This document shows positions 27,114 through 35,525 of a DNA stretch of 64,000 nt, piece by piece. The DNA lies in assembly GCF_001673535.1 (NCBI RefSeq), contig NZ_LZLY01000014.1, positions 154,147 through 218,146 of the forward strand, given 5' to 3'. A program made the translations under genes and the position numbers. Origin of the DNA: Mycobacterium sp. 1081908.1. GTDB taxonomy: Bacteria > Actinomycetota > Actinomycetes > Mycobacteriales > Mycobacteriaceae. The stretch's first letter is position 1, and every line of letters begins with the position of its first letter. The notes under the pieces were generated by a model. That model ran no database searches. It was not told the origin of the DNA and saw only the letters and a program-made list of their open reading frames with translations.

Positions 27114-27664
27114 GCCCCCGCCGCAAGTTTGAGCCCGGCGAGGAATCGCTGCTCGTCGCGCGCCCGGTTCCGCCCGGGTGGCCCTGGTGGCAGCCGGCGG
27201 CCGCCCCGGCCGCGGCGGTGCTGATGGTTGCGGCGATCGCGGCATGCACCCTGATGCTGTTTTCGCATCAGTCGCGGGTGCGCGCCGCCTCCAAGGAGCG
27301 CGAGGTGCTCAGCTACGTGTCGGGTTTCATGGTGCAGTTCACCTCCATCGACCCGTATCACGCCAACGACTACGTGACGCGGGTAATGGCCCAAGCCACC
27401 GGTGATTTCGCCAAGCAGTACCACGACAAGGCGAACGAAATCCTGCTCCAGGTGGCCCGGGCCGAGCCCGCGAACGGCACCGTCCTGGGCGCCGGCCTGG
27501 AACGGTGGAACGACGACGGCAGCGCCACCGTGATGGTGGCCACCGACGTGACCTCCAAGTCGCCGGACGAAAAGCAGGTGTTCGACAACACCAATCGGTG
27601 GATGGCAACCGTCACGCAGGAAGGGAATCAGTGGAAGATCAGCAACCTGATACAGGTGATCTGA
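27110..27664 (+). CDS. mam1C: Mce1-associated membrane protein (Rv0177-like)
   Basis: 184 residues, the same as in M. tuberculosis. One membrane helix (about residues 32-52) is followed by an outer alpha/beta domain with YVSGFMVQFTSIDPYHANDY and ending WKISNLIQVI. ATG overlaps the mam1B stop in ATGA. It is a small accessory protein of the Mce1 system. Confidence 0.93.
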   Translation: MSPRRKFEPGEESLLVARPVPPGWPWWQPAAAPAAAVLMVAAIAACTLMLFSHQSRVRAASKEREVLSYVSGFMVQFTSIDPYHANDYVTRVMAQATGDFAKQYHDKANEILLQVARAEPANGTVLGAGLERWNDDGSATVMVATDVTSKSPDEKQVFDNTNRWMATVTQEGNQWKISNLIQVI

Positions 27665-28335
27665 CCGCCGACGCGGCAACGACGGACGCCGCCACGGCCG
27701 AGGACCGCGAAAGCGCCGACGCGACAACGGAATCCGACGAGGCCACTCCCGACGAAGGGCGCGAGGAGGCCGACGACGGCGCGACGGGCGCCAAAGAAAA
27801 GCGCCCGCGGCGCAAGATTCTGGCCGGCAAGCGGCTCGCCATCACCGTCGCGGTGGCCGCCGTGCTGTTCGTCGGCTCCGCCGCGTTCGCGGGTGCGGCG
27901 GTGCAGCCATACCTGACCGATCGCGCCACGGCCGCAACGAAGTTGAAGGTGGCGCGCACCGCGGCCAACGCGATCACGGCGCTGTGGACCTACACCCCGG
28001 AGAACATGGACGGCCTCGCCGATCGCGCGGCGGCCTATCTCAGCGGCGACTTCGAGGCCCAGTACCGCAAGTTCGTCGACGCGATCGTGGGGCCGAACAA
28101 GCAGGCCAAGGTGACCAACAGCACCGAAGTTACCGGCGCGGCGGTCGAATCGCTGGACGACCCGAACGCCGTCGTCATCGTGTACACCAACACCACGTCG
28201 ACCAGTCCGCTGACCAAGAACATCCCGTCGCTGAAGTACCTGTCCTATCGGCTGTTCATGAAGCGCACCAACGGCCGCTGGCTGGTGACGAGGATGACGA
28301 CCATCACGTCGCTGGACCTGACGCCGCACGTATAG
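27631..28335 (+). CDS. mam1D: Mce1-associated membrane protein (Rv0178-like)
   Basis: 234 residues. An acidic, Ala/Thr-rich N-terminus (about 1-55) leads to one membrane helix (about 70-92) and a Mce-associated domain with TKLKVARTAANAITALWTY. GTG at 27631 follows AGGAAGGGA and overlaps mam1C by 34 bases; the upstream in-frame stretch reads through mam1C and is not preferred. It ends the mce1 operon. Confidence 0.9.
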   Translation: MEDQQPDTGDLTADAATTDAATAEDRESADATTESDEATPDEGREEADDGATGAKEKRPRRKILAGKRLAITVAVAAVLFVGSAAFAGAAVQPYLTDRATAATKLKVARTAANAITALWTYTPENMDGLADRAAAYLSGDFEAQYRKFVDAIVGPNKQAKVTNSTEVTGAAVESLDDPNAVVIVYTNTTSTSPLTKNIPSLKYLSYRLFMKRTNGRWLVTRMTTITSLDLTPHV

Positions 28336-28354
28336 CCGGGATCCCAAGCAGCCC

Positions 28355-29029
28355 ATGGCCGTTGCGTCGCCGGTTTCCGAGCGCTCGACCGTAGCGGCGC
28401 TGCTGTTGCTGACCTTCGCCACCGGCCTCGCGGACGCGATCAGCATCCTGGTTCTGGGCCACGTCTTCGTGGCGAACATGACCGGCAACGTGATCTTCCT
28501 CGGCTTCTGGCTGGCCCCGAGAACCAACATCGACCTGACGGCGGTCGTGGTGGCCCTGCCCACCTTTGTCTGCACCACAATCGTCAGTGGCCGGCTGGCA
28601 AGGCATTTCGACCGCCGGACGCGGTCGTGGATCAGCACGGTGCTGGCAACCGAGATCGTGTTGTTGGTCGCCTTGTCGATCCTGGCCGGCACCGGCGTGT
28701 TGCACTACCACGACAACAGCAAGCTGATCATGATCGGCCTGCTCGCGGTGACCTTCGGCCTGCAGCACTCGAGCGCTCGCCAGTTCGGGATCCAGGAACT
28801 GTCCACCACGGTGCTGACGTCGACCATCGTCAGCCTCGGCCTGGACAGCCATCTGGCCGGCGGCACGGGCGAGCGCGAAAAGCTGCGCTTCAGCGTCGTT
28901 TTCACGATGTGCGCGGGCGCCCTGCTCGGCGCGACGATGTCGCGATTCGTCGTCGCCCCGGTGTTCGCGGTCACGGCGGCGGTGGTGGCGACCAGCCTGC
29001 TGATCTTCCGCTTCGGCCCGGGCCCCTAG
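28355..29029 (+). CDS. DUF1275 (YoaK-like) membrane protein
   Basis: 224 residues with about six membrane helices. The N-terminal FATGLADAISILVLGHVFVANMTGNVIFL is the characteristic DUF1275 start (shown here to mark the family; key residues are the GxxDA and NMTGN blocks). Function is unknown. It begins 19 bases after mam1D on the same strand, so it may be co-transcribed with mce1. I do not recall it at this place in M. tuberculosis. Its stop shares CTAG with the convergent gene. Confidence 0.9.
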   Translation: MAVASPVSERSTVAALLLLTFATGLADAISILVLGHVFVANMTGNVIFLGFWLAPRTNIDLTAVVVALPTFVCTTIVSGRLARHFDRRTRSWISTVLATEIVLLVALSILAGTGVLHYHDNSKLIMIGLLAVTFGLQHSSARQFGIQELSTTVLTSTIVSLGLDSHLAGGTGEREKLRFSVVFTMCAGALLGATMSRFVVAPVFAVTAAVVATSLLIFRFGPGP

Positions 29030-30108
29030 TTGAAGGCCAGCCAACTGGGCAGCGCGCGCTCGTGGGAGTCGCACAGCACCTGCCGGGTGTCGCACGATCC
29101 CCTCGGAGAGCCGGCGCCGGCCCACATGCCGCCGGTGTCGCGTCGCAACACGATCGCCGACGAGCCGCCGCCGTCCAACAGGACCGCGGTGTCGCTGCCC
29201 AGGCCGCGGAACAGGTCCTGGATGTTGTCCGGCGTGTAACTGCCGCCCTCGAAGATGTACATCTCGTCGCGCTGCTTCACGTAGGCGAGCGCCGTCCGCG
29301 CCGCGCTGGGACCGCCGTCGTTGAGCTGCCCGGTCTTGCCGGGGGACAGCAGGCCGATCCCCGACACCGCGACGAACCGCTCGTTGCGGTTGAGCAGGTC
29401 GGCGACCACCGGGGTGGCGACGTCGTAGTCCTGTGGGCTCCTGGCGCGCAACACATACGGCGCGCCACCCGACGGCAGGATCATCGTCGACAGCGCGCTC
29501 CAGCTCTCGCCGCCACCGGAGAGGCCCTGCTTGCCCGGGTACGCGACCGTGCCGGTGACCGCCTGGTTCGCCCGGCCCTGGCCGTGCGTGTTGTCGACGA
29601 ACGCGCCCAGCGGCGAGCTGCAGCCCGTCTGGCGCCAGGAGCCGGCCTTCTGTGGCCGGATGTCGAAGAAGTTGGCGTTGATCGCGATCGTCGGTTGCCC
29701 CATCCGCTGCCACGCCTGCAGCGGCGCGTACACCTCCGACGCCTGCCACAGGCCCTCGCCGGTGCGCGCCCCGGGATTGTTCTCGCAGCGCGCCTGGTCG
29801 CCCTGGTGGGTGTCCACCAGCAGGTGCGGCGCGAGCCGCCCCGCCGCGTTCTTGATGATCATCAAATGCCCGCCGTTGTTCATCTCGTACCAGCTGCCGC
29901 CGGCGTTGAGCATCGGCGTGGGATGACCGGGACCGAAGTTGTAGACCAGGTACGCGCCCTTGGTGGTTTCGATGGCGCTGGCGAGCAGGTCGCGGCCGTC
30001 GGCGGCGTGGGCGACGGGCTGCCCCGCGGTGCTCGAAAGAACCGCGCACGCAACCACGGCGGTGCAGCAGGCCGCCAGCCGGCGCAAGCTGGCGAGAGGC
30101 GTCAGCAC
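29026..30108 (-). CDS. lprO: exported phosphodiester glycosidase-domain protein, LprO-like
   Basis: 360 residues. An N-terminal signal peptide ends at AHA-AD near residue 34. A weak LAAC lipobox at about 11-14 lies too close to the Arg residues, so lipid anchoring is doubtful here although the M. tuberculosis homologue is named LprO. The body has AINANFFDIRP and VLLDGGGSSAIVL, the blocks of the NAGPA (phosphodiester glycosidase) family, which removes sugars linked through a phosphodiester. A cell-wall glycan target is possible. GTG start; AAAGG precedes it. Confidence 0.88.
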   Translation of the reverse strand: MLTPLASLRRLAACCTAVVACAVLSSTAGQPVAHAADGRDLLASAIETTKGAYLVYNFGPGHPTPMLNAGGSWYEMNNGGHLMIIKNAAGRLAPHLLVDTHQGDQARCENNPGARTGEGLWQASEVYAPLQAWQRMGQPTIAINANFFDIRPQKAGSWRQTGCSSPLGAFVDNTHGQGRANQAVTGTVAYPGKQGLSGGGESWSALSTMILPSGGAPYVLRARSPQDYDVATPVVADLLNRNERFVAVSGIGLLSPGKTGQLNDGGPSAARTALAYVKQRDEMYIFEGGSYTPDNIQDLFRGLGSDTAVLLDGGGSSAIVLRRDTGGMWAGAGSPRGSCDTRQVLCDSHERALPSWLAFN

Positions 30109-30151
30109 GATGGACCTTTCGGCACTGGTGGCTATGCAACATTAATAGCAT

Positions 30152-30168
30152 CAGTCACACCAGTCACA
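30152..30168. promoter_or_regulatory. paired CAGTCACA repeats upstream of lprO
   Basis: CAGTCACA occurs at 30152-30159 and again at 30161-30168, a nine-base period, in the 106-base gap between lprO and the upstream gene on the same strand. Seen from lprO they read TGTGACTG twice, and a TATTAAT box lies just downstream at 30147-30141. They could be an activator site and a -10 element. This is pattern only. Confidence 0.35.
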
Positions 30169-30214
30169 GCGTCAACTTCGATAACGAACGCGTGACGCTT
30201 AGGGCGCACTCGAA

Positions 30215-31621
30215 TTACGTTTGCTCGCTTGGGCTTTCGCTTGCCACGTCGCTCGGGGTCTCGGCGGGCTCCTCGGCCGGGTCTTCGCGCTTGCCAACCC
30301 GCGCCCGGTACTGCGCCTGGTGCTCGGCCGCGATGGCCATCTCGACCGCCCCCTGGATCCGGTGGAAGCCCTTGCGGTCGTAGAGGTGCGTGATGATCCC
30401 GCCCAGCAACAGGCCGAGGACCAGCCCGATCGCCGTCAACCACAACGCCTGGGACAGACCGGCATCCGCGCGCCCGTTGAGGTAGACCAGCGACCGGACG
30501 CCGAGGAAGACCTGGTGCATCGGCTCGAATTCGGCCAGCCAGCGGAAGAACGGCGGCGTGGCCTCCAGCGGGACGGTGGCGCCCGCCGACGGCAGCCCGA
30601 GGATCACGAAGATCAGCATGCTGACCAGCAGGCCCATCGAACCCAGCACCGAGAGTATGGAACTCGACGTGATGCCCACCGCGATGATCGCGAACACCCC
30701 GTACGCCCACAGCTGCCAGCCGAGCGGGATGGGCATGCCCAGCCCGTGCGCGATGGCCAGGTACGCCGCCGACGTGAGCAGCGCCAGCAGGGTCATTATG
30801 GCCCATTTGAGCTGCAGCGTCTGGAATCGCGAGATCTTGACCTGCTCGGCGAAGCGATACACCGGGCCCCATTCCGCCGGCACGTAGCCAAGCAGCGCGT
30901 CCACCAGCGTGCTGACCACGACGCTGCCGGTAAAGCCCGCCAGCAGCAGCAAGAGCGCGAAATAGAACGCCGACAGCCCGTTGCCGGTGCCGTTCGGCAG
31001 CGCGTTGTAGACGCCGGCCTTGACGTCGATCGGGCTGGCGAGGCCAAGCGCCGATGCACCGGTCAGCGGGGCGCCCCCGGACTCGGCCGCGACGTCGGCC
31101 GTAAGTCGTTGGCCCACTTTGCCGTTGGCGACGGCCATCGCCTGGGTCAGCGTCTGCCCGGCGATGCTGGCCCCGAGGGTGCCCGCGCGCGGGTTGGTGG
31201 AGATGGTGACCGAGGGCCGCGTCGCGCGGCCCGGCGCGACGGCGCTGGCCCCGAATTCGTGCAGGTTGGAGGAGAAGGTCGGCGGAATGACCAACTCCCC
31301 GTAGACCTGTGCGGTGTCCAGCAGGCGTTGCGCCTCGTCGTGGGAGACCACCCGGACGTCGAACTTGTTCTTGTCCAGCCCCGCAACCAGGCCGTCGGTG
31401 ATCTGGACGCCCGTCGGTCCGGCGTCCTCGTTCACCACGGCGATCGGGAAGTGCCGCAGGTTGGTCATCGGGTTCAGGATGCCCCCGAGGTACAGCGCGC
31501 ACAGCGCCGACATCAGCGCCAGCGTGACGACGATAGGGAGTGACCAGAACCGCACGGTCCGAACTGCCTTGATATTTCGCTTGGGGTTCGGCGCCGCGTG
31601 CCGCGGCTGCGATTGAGACAT
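30215..31621 (-). CDS. YhgE/Pip-like polytopic membrane protein (Rv0180c-like)
   Basis: 468 residues. One N-terminal membrane helix (about 30-52), a large outer domain with HFPIAVVNEDAGPTG and YGELVIPPTFSSNL, then five C-terminal helices from about residue 215. This layout matches YhgE/Pip and ABC-2-like export proteins. The C-terminus is a charged tail. ATG at 31621 follows AGGAGCCCGC; a longer reading from 31672 is not preferred. Role unknown; homologous to Rv0180c, which sits in the extended mce1 region. Confidence 0.9.
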   Translation of the reverse strand: MSQSQPRHAAPNPKRNIKAVRTVRFWSLPIVVTLALMSALCALYLGGILNPMTNLRHFPIAVVNEDAGPTGVQITDGLVAGLDKNKFDVRVVSHDEAQRLLDTAQVYGELVIPPTFSSNLHEFGASAVAPGRATRPSVTISTNPRAGTLGASIAGQTLTQAMAVANGKVGQRLTADVAAESGGAPLTGASALGLASPIDVKAGVYNALPNGTGNGLSAFYFALLLLLAGFTGSVVVSTLVDALLGYVPAEWGPVYRFAEQVKISRFQTLQLKWAIMTLLALLTSAAYLAIAHGLGMPIPLGWQLWAYGVFAIIAVGITSSSILSVLGSMGLLVSMLIFVILGLPSAGATVPLEATPPFFRWLAEFEPMHQVFLGVRSLVYLNGRADAGLSQALWLTAIGLVLGLLLGGIITHLYDRKGFHRIQGAVEMAIAAEHQAQYRARVGKREDPAEEPAETPSDVASESPSEQT

Positions 31622-31668
31622 GCGGGCTCCTGTCTGTCGTGCCCACTCTATGTGTTCGCCGGGTACCC

Positions 31669-32394
31669 TCAAACTCCCAACGCCGCGTGCATCTCCCAGA
31701 TCAGCAGCTCCGATGGCTCGCTCGCCGTAACCCGCGGGCCGTCGGCGTCGGTGAATCGGACGGCGCCACCCTGTTCGAGGGCGCCGATTCCGGCCGCGTC
31801 GATCCGGCCGCGCGCGACGAATAGATGCAGGTAGGGCGCCTGGGGCAGGCTCACCGAGGCGCCCGGCGCCAGCCGCGTGCCGTGCAGCGCGGCGCTGCGG
31901 TTGTGCAAAGTGATGGCCGCCTCATTGCCCGGTATGCCTGAGGCGATGGTCACAAGTCCGGAGCCCAACAGCTCCGGATCGATCTCGTGCTGTTGGTAGC
32001 TCGGATCGATGCCGGCCTCGTCGGGGACCACCCACATCTGCACGAAATGGACTGGCTCGGTGCGGGAGTCGTTTTTCTCCGAGTGCAGGATGCCGCTGCC
32101 GGCCGACATGCGTTGGGCCAGGCCGGGATAGATGATCCCGTGGTTGCCGGCGGAATCCCGGTGGGTCAGCTCGCCGCTCAGCACCCACGTCACGATCTCC
32201 ATGTCGCGGTGCGAGTGGGTCTCGAATCCCGTTCCCGGCTCGACGATGTCGTCGTTGTTGACCAGCAGCAGCCCGTGGTGCGTGTTGCCGGGGTCGTAGT
32301 GGTCGCCGAACGAGAACGAATGCCGTGATTGCAGCCAGGGCGTCGAGGTGAGGGCCCGGTCGGCCGCGCGGCGGACCTCGACGGTTGCGGGCAT
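31669..32394 (-). CDS. pirin family protein (Rv0181c-like)
   Basis: 241 residues, a bicupin. The metal site is visible: FETHSHRDMEIV supplies two His and a Glu region, and GILHSEKND a further His. Some pirins act as quercetin dioxygenases, others as transcription cofactors, so a role cannot be fixed. It begins nine bases after the IclR gene stop on the same strand, so the two may form one transcript. Confidence 0.94.
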   Translation of the reverse strand: MPATVEVRRAADRALTSTPWLQSRHSFSFGDHYDPGNTHHGLLLVNNDDIVEPGTGFETHSHRDMEIVTWVLSGELTHRDSAGNHGIIYPGLAQRMSAGSGILHSEKNDSRTEPVHFVQMWVVPDEAGIDPSYQQHEIDPELLGSGLVTIASGIPGNEAAITLHNRSAALHGTRLAPGASVSLPQAPYLHLFVARGRIDAAGIGALEQGGAVRFTDADGPRVTASEPSELLIWEMHAALGV

Positions 32395-32403
32395 GGGTCC
32401 AGC

Positions 32404-33258
32404 CTAGGCCAACATTTCCTGCGCGCGCCGCAGCGCGGTGTCCAGCGCCTCCAGGGTCAGCCCGGCCGGACGGCCCAGGTGGATCTCGATCTGGTACTCC
32501 GGCTGGCCGCCCCGGCCGAAGATCGGCAGCACGACGAATTCCGTTGCCTCCAACTCGGTTTCGAGCGCGGCGGTCACCGATCGCAACGTCACCATGGTCA
32601 TCAGCGTGGTCAGCTGGCGCGTCACCCGCGCGGTCGGTTCCAGCGAGGCCAGCACGTCGGCCAGCCGGTGGTGCAGCGAGCGGTGGGTGTCGTCGAATCG
32701 CCACGCGCCATAGCCGCGGGCGCGGATGTCGGCCTGCACCCGCCGATGCGCGGCCACCTCGGTGCGCGTGAGCCGTGGCGTGACGCGGTGCAGCCAGGCG
32801 TCGACGAAATCGTCGTCGCGCCAGGCCATCGCGACCAGCCCGAAGGGCGGGTCGATGGGGAAGCGCTGCCCGACGGCGTGCTCGCCGTCGGTGCCGTGGC
32901 CGACCGCGTCGACGGTGGTGAGGTGGCGATCGCCGATCCTCGACAACGAGCAGCCCGCGCCGAGCGCGTCGTGCAGGTAGCGCAGCGCGTCACGCCCGCG
33001 GTCGAGCAGCGGGAACTGCGTCCGCAGCCCGTGCACCAGGCCGAACAGGCCGCTGCCCAGCACGTAGCGGCGGTCCTCGTGCCGCGCCACCCAGGCGCGC
33101 CGTTCCAGCTCGGCGAGCACCAGCGCGCAGGTCGAGGTGCTGATCTGGCACGCCTTCGCCAGCTCGGCCGAAGTGCGCCCGTTCGGTGAATCCGCCAGGG
33201 TCGCAAGCACACTCATGACGCGCGCGGTGGGCGGCGATTTGGCGGTTGACTCACCCAC
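32404..33258 (-). CDS. IclR family transcriptional regulator
   Basis: 284 residues. Winged helix-turn-helix at about 10-62 (VLATLADSPNGRTSAELAKA) and a C-terminal GAF-like effector domain with LGSGLFGLVHGLRTQ. GTG start at 33258 with AAGGAG upstream. It is divergent from the dehydrogenase at 33324, with 65 bases between, and is upstream of the pirin gene. It probably controls one or both, often in answer to an aromatic or acid substrate. It is not in this place in M. tuberculosis as I recall. Confidence 0.92.
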   Translation of the reverse strand: MGESTAKSPPTARVMSVLATLADSPNGRTSAELAKACQISTSTCALVLAELERRAWVARHEDRRYVLGSGLFGLVHGLRTQFPLLDRGRDALRYLHDALGAGCSLSRIGDRHLTTVDAVGHGTDGEHAVGQRFPIDPPFGLVAMAWRDDDFVDAWLHRVTPRLTRTEVAAHRRVQADIRARGYGAWRFDDTHRSLHHRLADVLASLEPTARVTRQLTTLMTMVTLRSVTAALETELEATEFVVLPIFGRGGQPEYQIEIHLGRPAGLTLEALDTALRRAQEMLA

Positions 33259-33300
33259 GCGAAGCTCCTTACGATCCGTCCGAAATCTAACGATAAGCGT

Positions 33301-33312
33301 CCTAATAATAGG
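33301..33312. promoter_or_regulatory. candidate operator in the IclR/dehydrogenase gap
   Basis: CCTA-N4-TAGG lies in the 65-base divergent gap (33259-33323), which is AT-rich for this genome. The Shine-Dalgarno AGGAG of the dehydrogenase begins inside it at 33310. It could be the IclR binding site; the arms are only four bases. Confidence 0.3.
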
Positions 33313-33323
33313 AGATAACTGCG

Positions 33324-34463
33324 GTGTTAAAGGTGGGGGTCTGGGGTCCGGGTTCGATGGGCGTCATCGCCCTGCGCGGGGTGATCGACCACCCGGAGCT
33401 GGAGCTGGTCGACGTCGTCGTGCACGGTGACGCGAAAGCGGGTCGCGACGCCGGAGAGCTGTGCGGCATCGCGCCGGTGGGGGTGGTCGCGACCCAGGAC
33501 CCGGCGCCGATGATCGCCGGCGACGCCGACGCGGTGGTGTACGCCGCCGGTGCCAACCTGCGGCCGCTTCAGGCCGTCGAGGACATGGTGTCGCTCCTGC
33601 GGGCCGGGAAGAACGTGGTGTCGTGTTCGGTGGTGCCGCTGGTGTTTCCCGACGGCGTGGACCGTGCGTTCACCGACCCGCTGCGGGGCGCCGCGCTCGA
33701 TGGCGGGGCGTCGTTCTTCACCACCGGGATCGACACCGGATTCGCCAACGACGTTCTGCCGCTGGTCCTTTCGGGCGTATCGCGGGTGATCGAGTCGGTG
33801 CGGGTGACGGAGATGTTCAACTACGCCACCTATCCGGACCAGGCCGCGGTCTACGAAATCCTCGGTTTCGGCAAGCCACCGGAGTACCAGGCCCTCGCGG
33901 CGGCGCCGGGGGTTTTCACCTTCGGCTGGGGGCCGGTTCTGCACCAGCTCGCCGCGGGACTCGGCGTCAAGATCGACCGCGTCGAGGAGAGCAACGAACG
34001 CGTCGCCGCCACCGAGTCGTTCGACACGCCCACCGGCCACATCGCGGCGGGAACCATCGCGGCGATGCGCTCCACGCTGACCGGATACGTCGGCGAGAAG
34101 GCGACTTTCGTCGTCGACCACGTGACGCGGATGCGCGACGACGTCGCCCCGGACTGGCCGCAGCCGCACATCCGCATCCCGCCCAAGGACCTCGGCTATG
34201 GGCCGGCGTCGGGCCGCGGCCTCTACCGCGTCGAGATCGAGGGATCCCCTACCATGCGTTGCGAATTCGAGATGGCCGAGGAGCGTGACCACGACCTCGG
34301 CGCGCGCGTCGCCGGCGCGTCGCGGATGGTCAACGCCATCCCCGCGGTCTGCGCGGCCCGGCCCGGCCTGCTGTCCGCGCTCGACCTGCCGCTGATCACC
34401 GGGGCCGGCCTGGTCCGCCCGGTGCCGGGCCCGTCACCCGACAGCCGCCTCTTTCAGTTCTGA
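33324..34463 (+). CDS. NAD(P)H-dependent dehydrogenase, dihydrodipicolinate-reductase-like
   Basis: 379 residues. Rossmann loop GVWGPGSMG at about residues 5-13, then VVYAAGANLRPLQ, and a long C-terminal domain with ATYPDQAAVYEILGFGKPP and PPKDLGYGPASGRGLY. The family includes amine dehydrogenases and reductases of imines or keto acids; the exact substrate is unknown. GTG start with AGGAGATAAC upstream. Divergent from iclR. Its last 30 bases overlap the 3' end of the DMT gene on the other strand. Confidence 0.87.
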   Translation: MLKVGVWGPGSMGVIALRGVIDHPELELVDVVVHGDAKAGRDAGELCGIAPVGVVATQDPAPMIAGDADAVVYAAGANLRPLQAVEDMVSLLRAGKNVVSCSVVPLVFPDGVDRAFTDPLRGAALDGGASFFTTGIDTGFANDVLPLVLSGVSRVIESVRVTEMFNYATYPDQAAVYEILGFGKPPEYQALAAAPGVFTFGWGPVLHQLAAGLGVKIDRVEESNERVAATESFDTPTGHIAAGTIAAMRSTLTGYVGEKATFVVDHVTRMRDDVAPDWPQPHIRIPPKDLGYGPASGRGLYRVEIEGSPTMRCEFEMAEERDHDLGARVAGASRMVNAIPAVCAARPGLLSALDLPLITGAGLVRPVPGPSPDSRLFQF

Positions 34464-35375
34464 CCGCACCGGTACGGGATCGGGGCGTGGCGCCCGCGCC
34501 CGGCGGGACGCCCCGCTGTTGAGCCAGCACGCGAGGCCCCCGGCGAGCAGGCCGACCGCGACGCCAACGTCGGGGCGCTGCCCCAGCATCAGCCAGGACA
34601 GCACCGCGGCTGCCGCGGGAATGACGGCGAACAGCATCGCCACCGCCGCCGCCCCGTGCATGCTGATCGCGCGCACGTAGATGCTGACCGCCAGCGTGGC
34701 GTTGAGCAGCACCACGCCGCTGATCGCGACGGCGGCCTTGGTCGCGTCGTGCACGGCGAATGGCGTCACGATCGCGAGTGCCGCCGCGGGAATGAGCGCC
34801 ACGGCGTTCTGCAACGCGCTCATCGTGCGGAAGTCGACCCCGGCGCAATACCGCTGCTGGTACACGCCGCCGACCGAAAGGCCAAGCAGCGCAACCGCAA
34901 GCAGCGCGATCACCGGGTCGACGCCGTGCGTGCTGGCCAGCCGGGTGGCACACGCGGCGAGCACCGCGACGACCCCGAGGACCAGGGCGGCCACGCGCCG
35001 CGTGCCCAGCGGTTCGCGCAGGAAGATCGCGGCCAGGATCGCCGTGATGACCGGGTTCATCGCGATTACCACCGCACCCAGCACCGCGGGCGCTCCCAGC
35101 AGCAGCGCCTCGTAGAGGCAGCAGAACTGCACCGCCTGGATCAGCAGACCGGCGACCGCCACGTGACCGAACTGCGCCCCCCGCGGCCACGCCGCCCGGG
35201 CCACCGCGGCCCAGCAGGCGAGAATGATTGCGGCCAAACCGAATCGCAGCACCAAGACGGCCATCGGCGTCATCCCCGCCACCGCGAGCGCTCCGATGGG
35301 GTAACCGATCGCATAGAAGAACGTCACCGCCGCAGCGGTCGTCAACGGCATGCGCGACTGGTCCATGGCATCCAT
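34434..35375 (-). CDS. EamA/DMT-type permease
   Basis: 313 residues, ten membrane helices in two EamA repeats; each carries a P-A-x-x-x-x-x-x-NP or related block, as in GAVVIAMNPVITAILAAIFL. These carriers export amino acids, nucleotides or drugs. I took ATG 35375; TTG 35423 would reach into the operator region, and ATGs at 35366 and 35351 are also possible. It is divergent from the LysR gene, which probably controls it. Confidence 0.9.
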   Translation of the reverse strand: MDAMDQSRMPLTTAAAVTFFYAIGYPIGALAVAGMTPMAVLVLRFGLAAIILACWAAVARAAWPRGAQFGHVAVAGLLIQAVQFCCLYEALLLGAPAVLGAVVIAMNPVITAILAAIFLREPLGTRRVAALVLGVVAVLAACATRLASTHGVDPVIALLAVALLGLSVGGVYQQRYCAGVDFRTMSALQNAVALIPAAALAIVTPFAVHDATKAAVAISGVVLLNATLAVSIYVRAISMHGAAAVAMLFAVIPAAAAVLSWLMLGQRPDVGVAVGLLAGGLACWLNSGASRRARAPRPDPVPVRSELKEAAVG

Positions 35376-35424
35376 GGTCGCGGAGCCCGACCCATGCCGT
35401 CCAACGATTATTAGCGATCGCAAT

Positions 35425-35443
35425 CGATCACAAATGGTGATCG
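35425..35443. promoter_or_regulatory. LysR-type operator palindrome
   Basis: CGATCAC at 35425-35431 and GTGATCG at 35437-35443 are perfect inverted arms with a five-base spacer. ATCAC-N5-GTGAT fits the T-N11-A rule for LysR family sites. It lies in the gap between the divergent DMT and LysR genes. Confidence 0.6.
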
Positions 35444-35482
35444 GATGTCCGGTAATGGGGCGAAATCCCCGGTGATCGGCGC

Positions 35483-35494
35483 GATCAATTGATC
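35483..35494. promoter_or_regulatory. second palindrome in the LysR/DMT gap
   Basis: GATCAATTGATC is a perfect 12-base palindrome, about 30 bases before the LysR ATG at 35526. The GATC core repeats the arms of the first site at 35425, so it may be the regulator's second (activation) site. Confidence 0.45.
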
Positions 35495-35525
35495 ATCGTT
35501 GCTGATCGGACTAGGCTTCGTGGGC

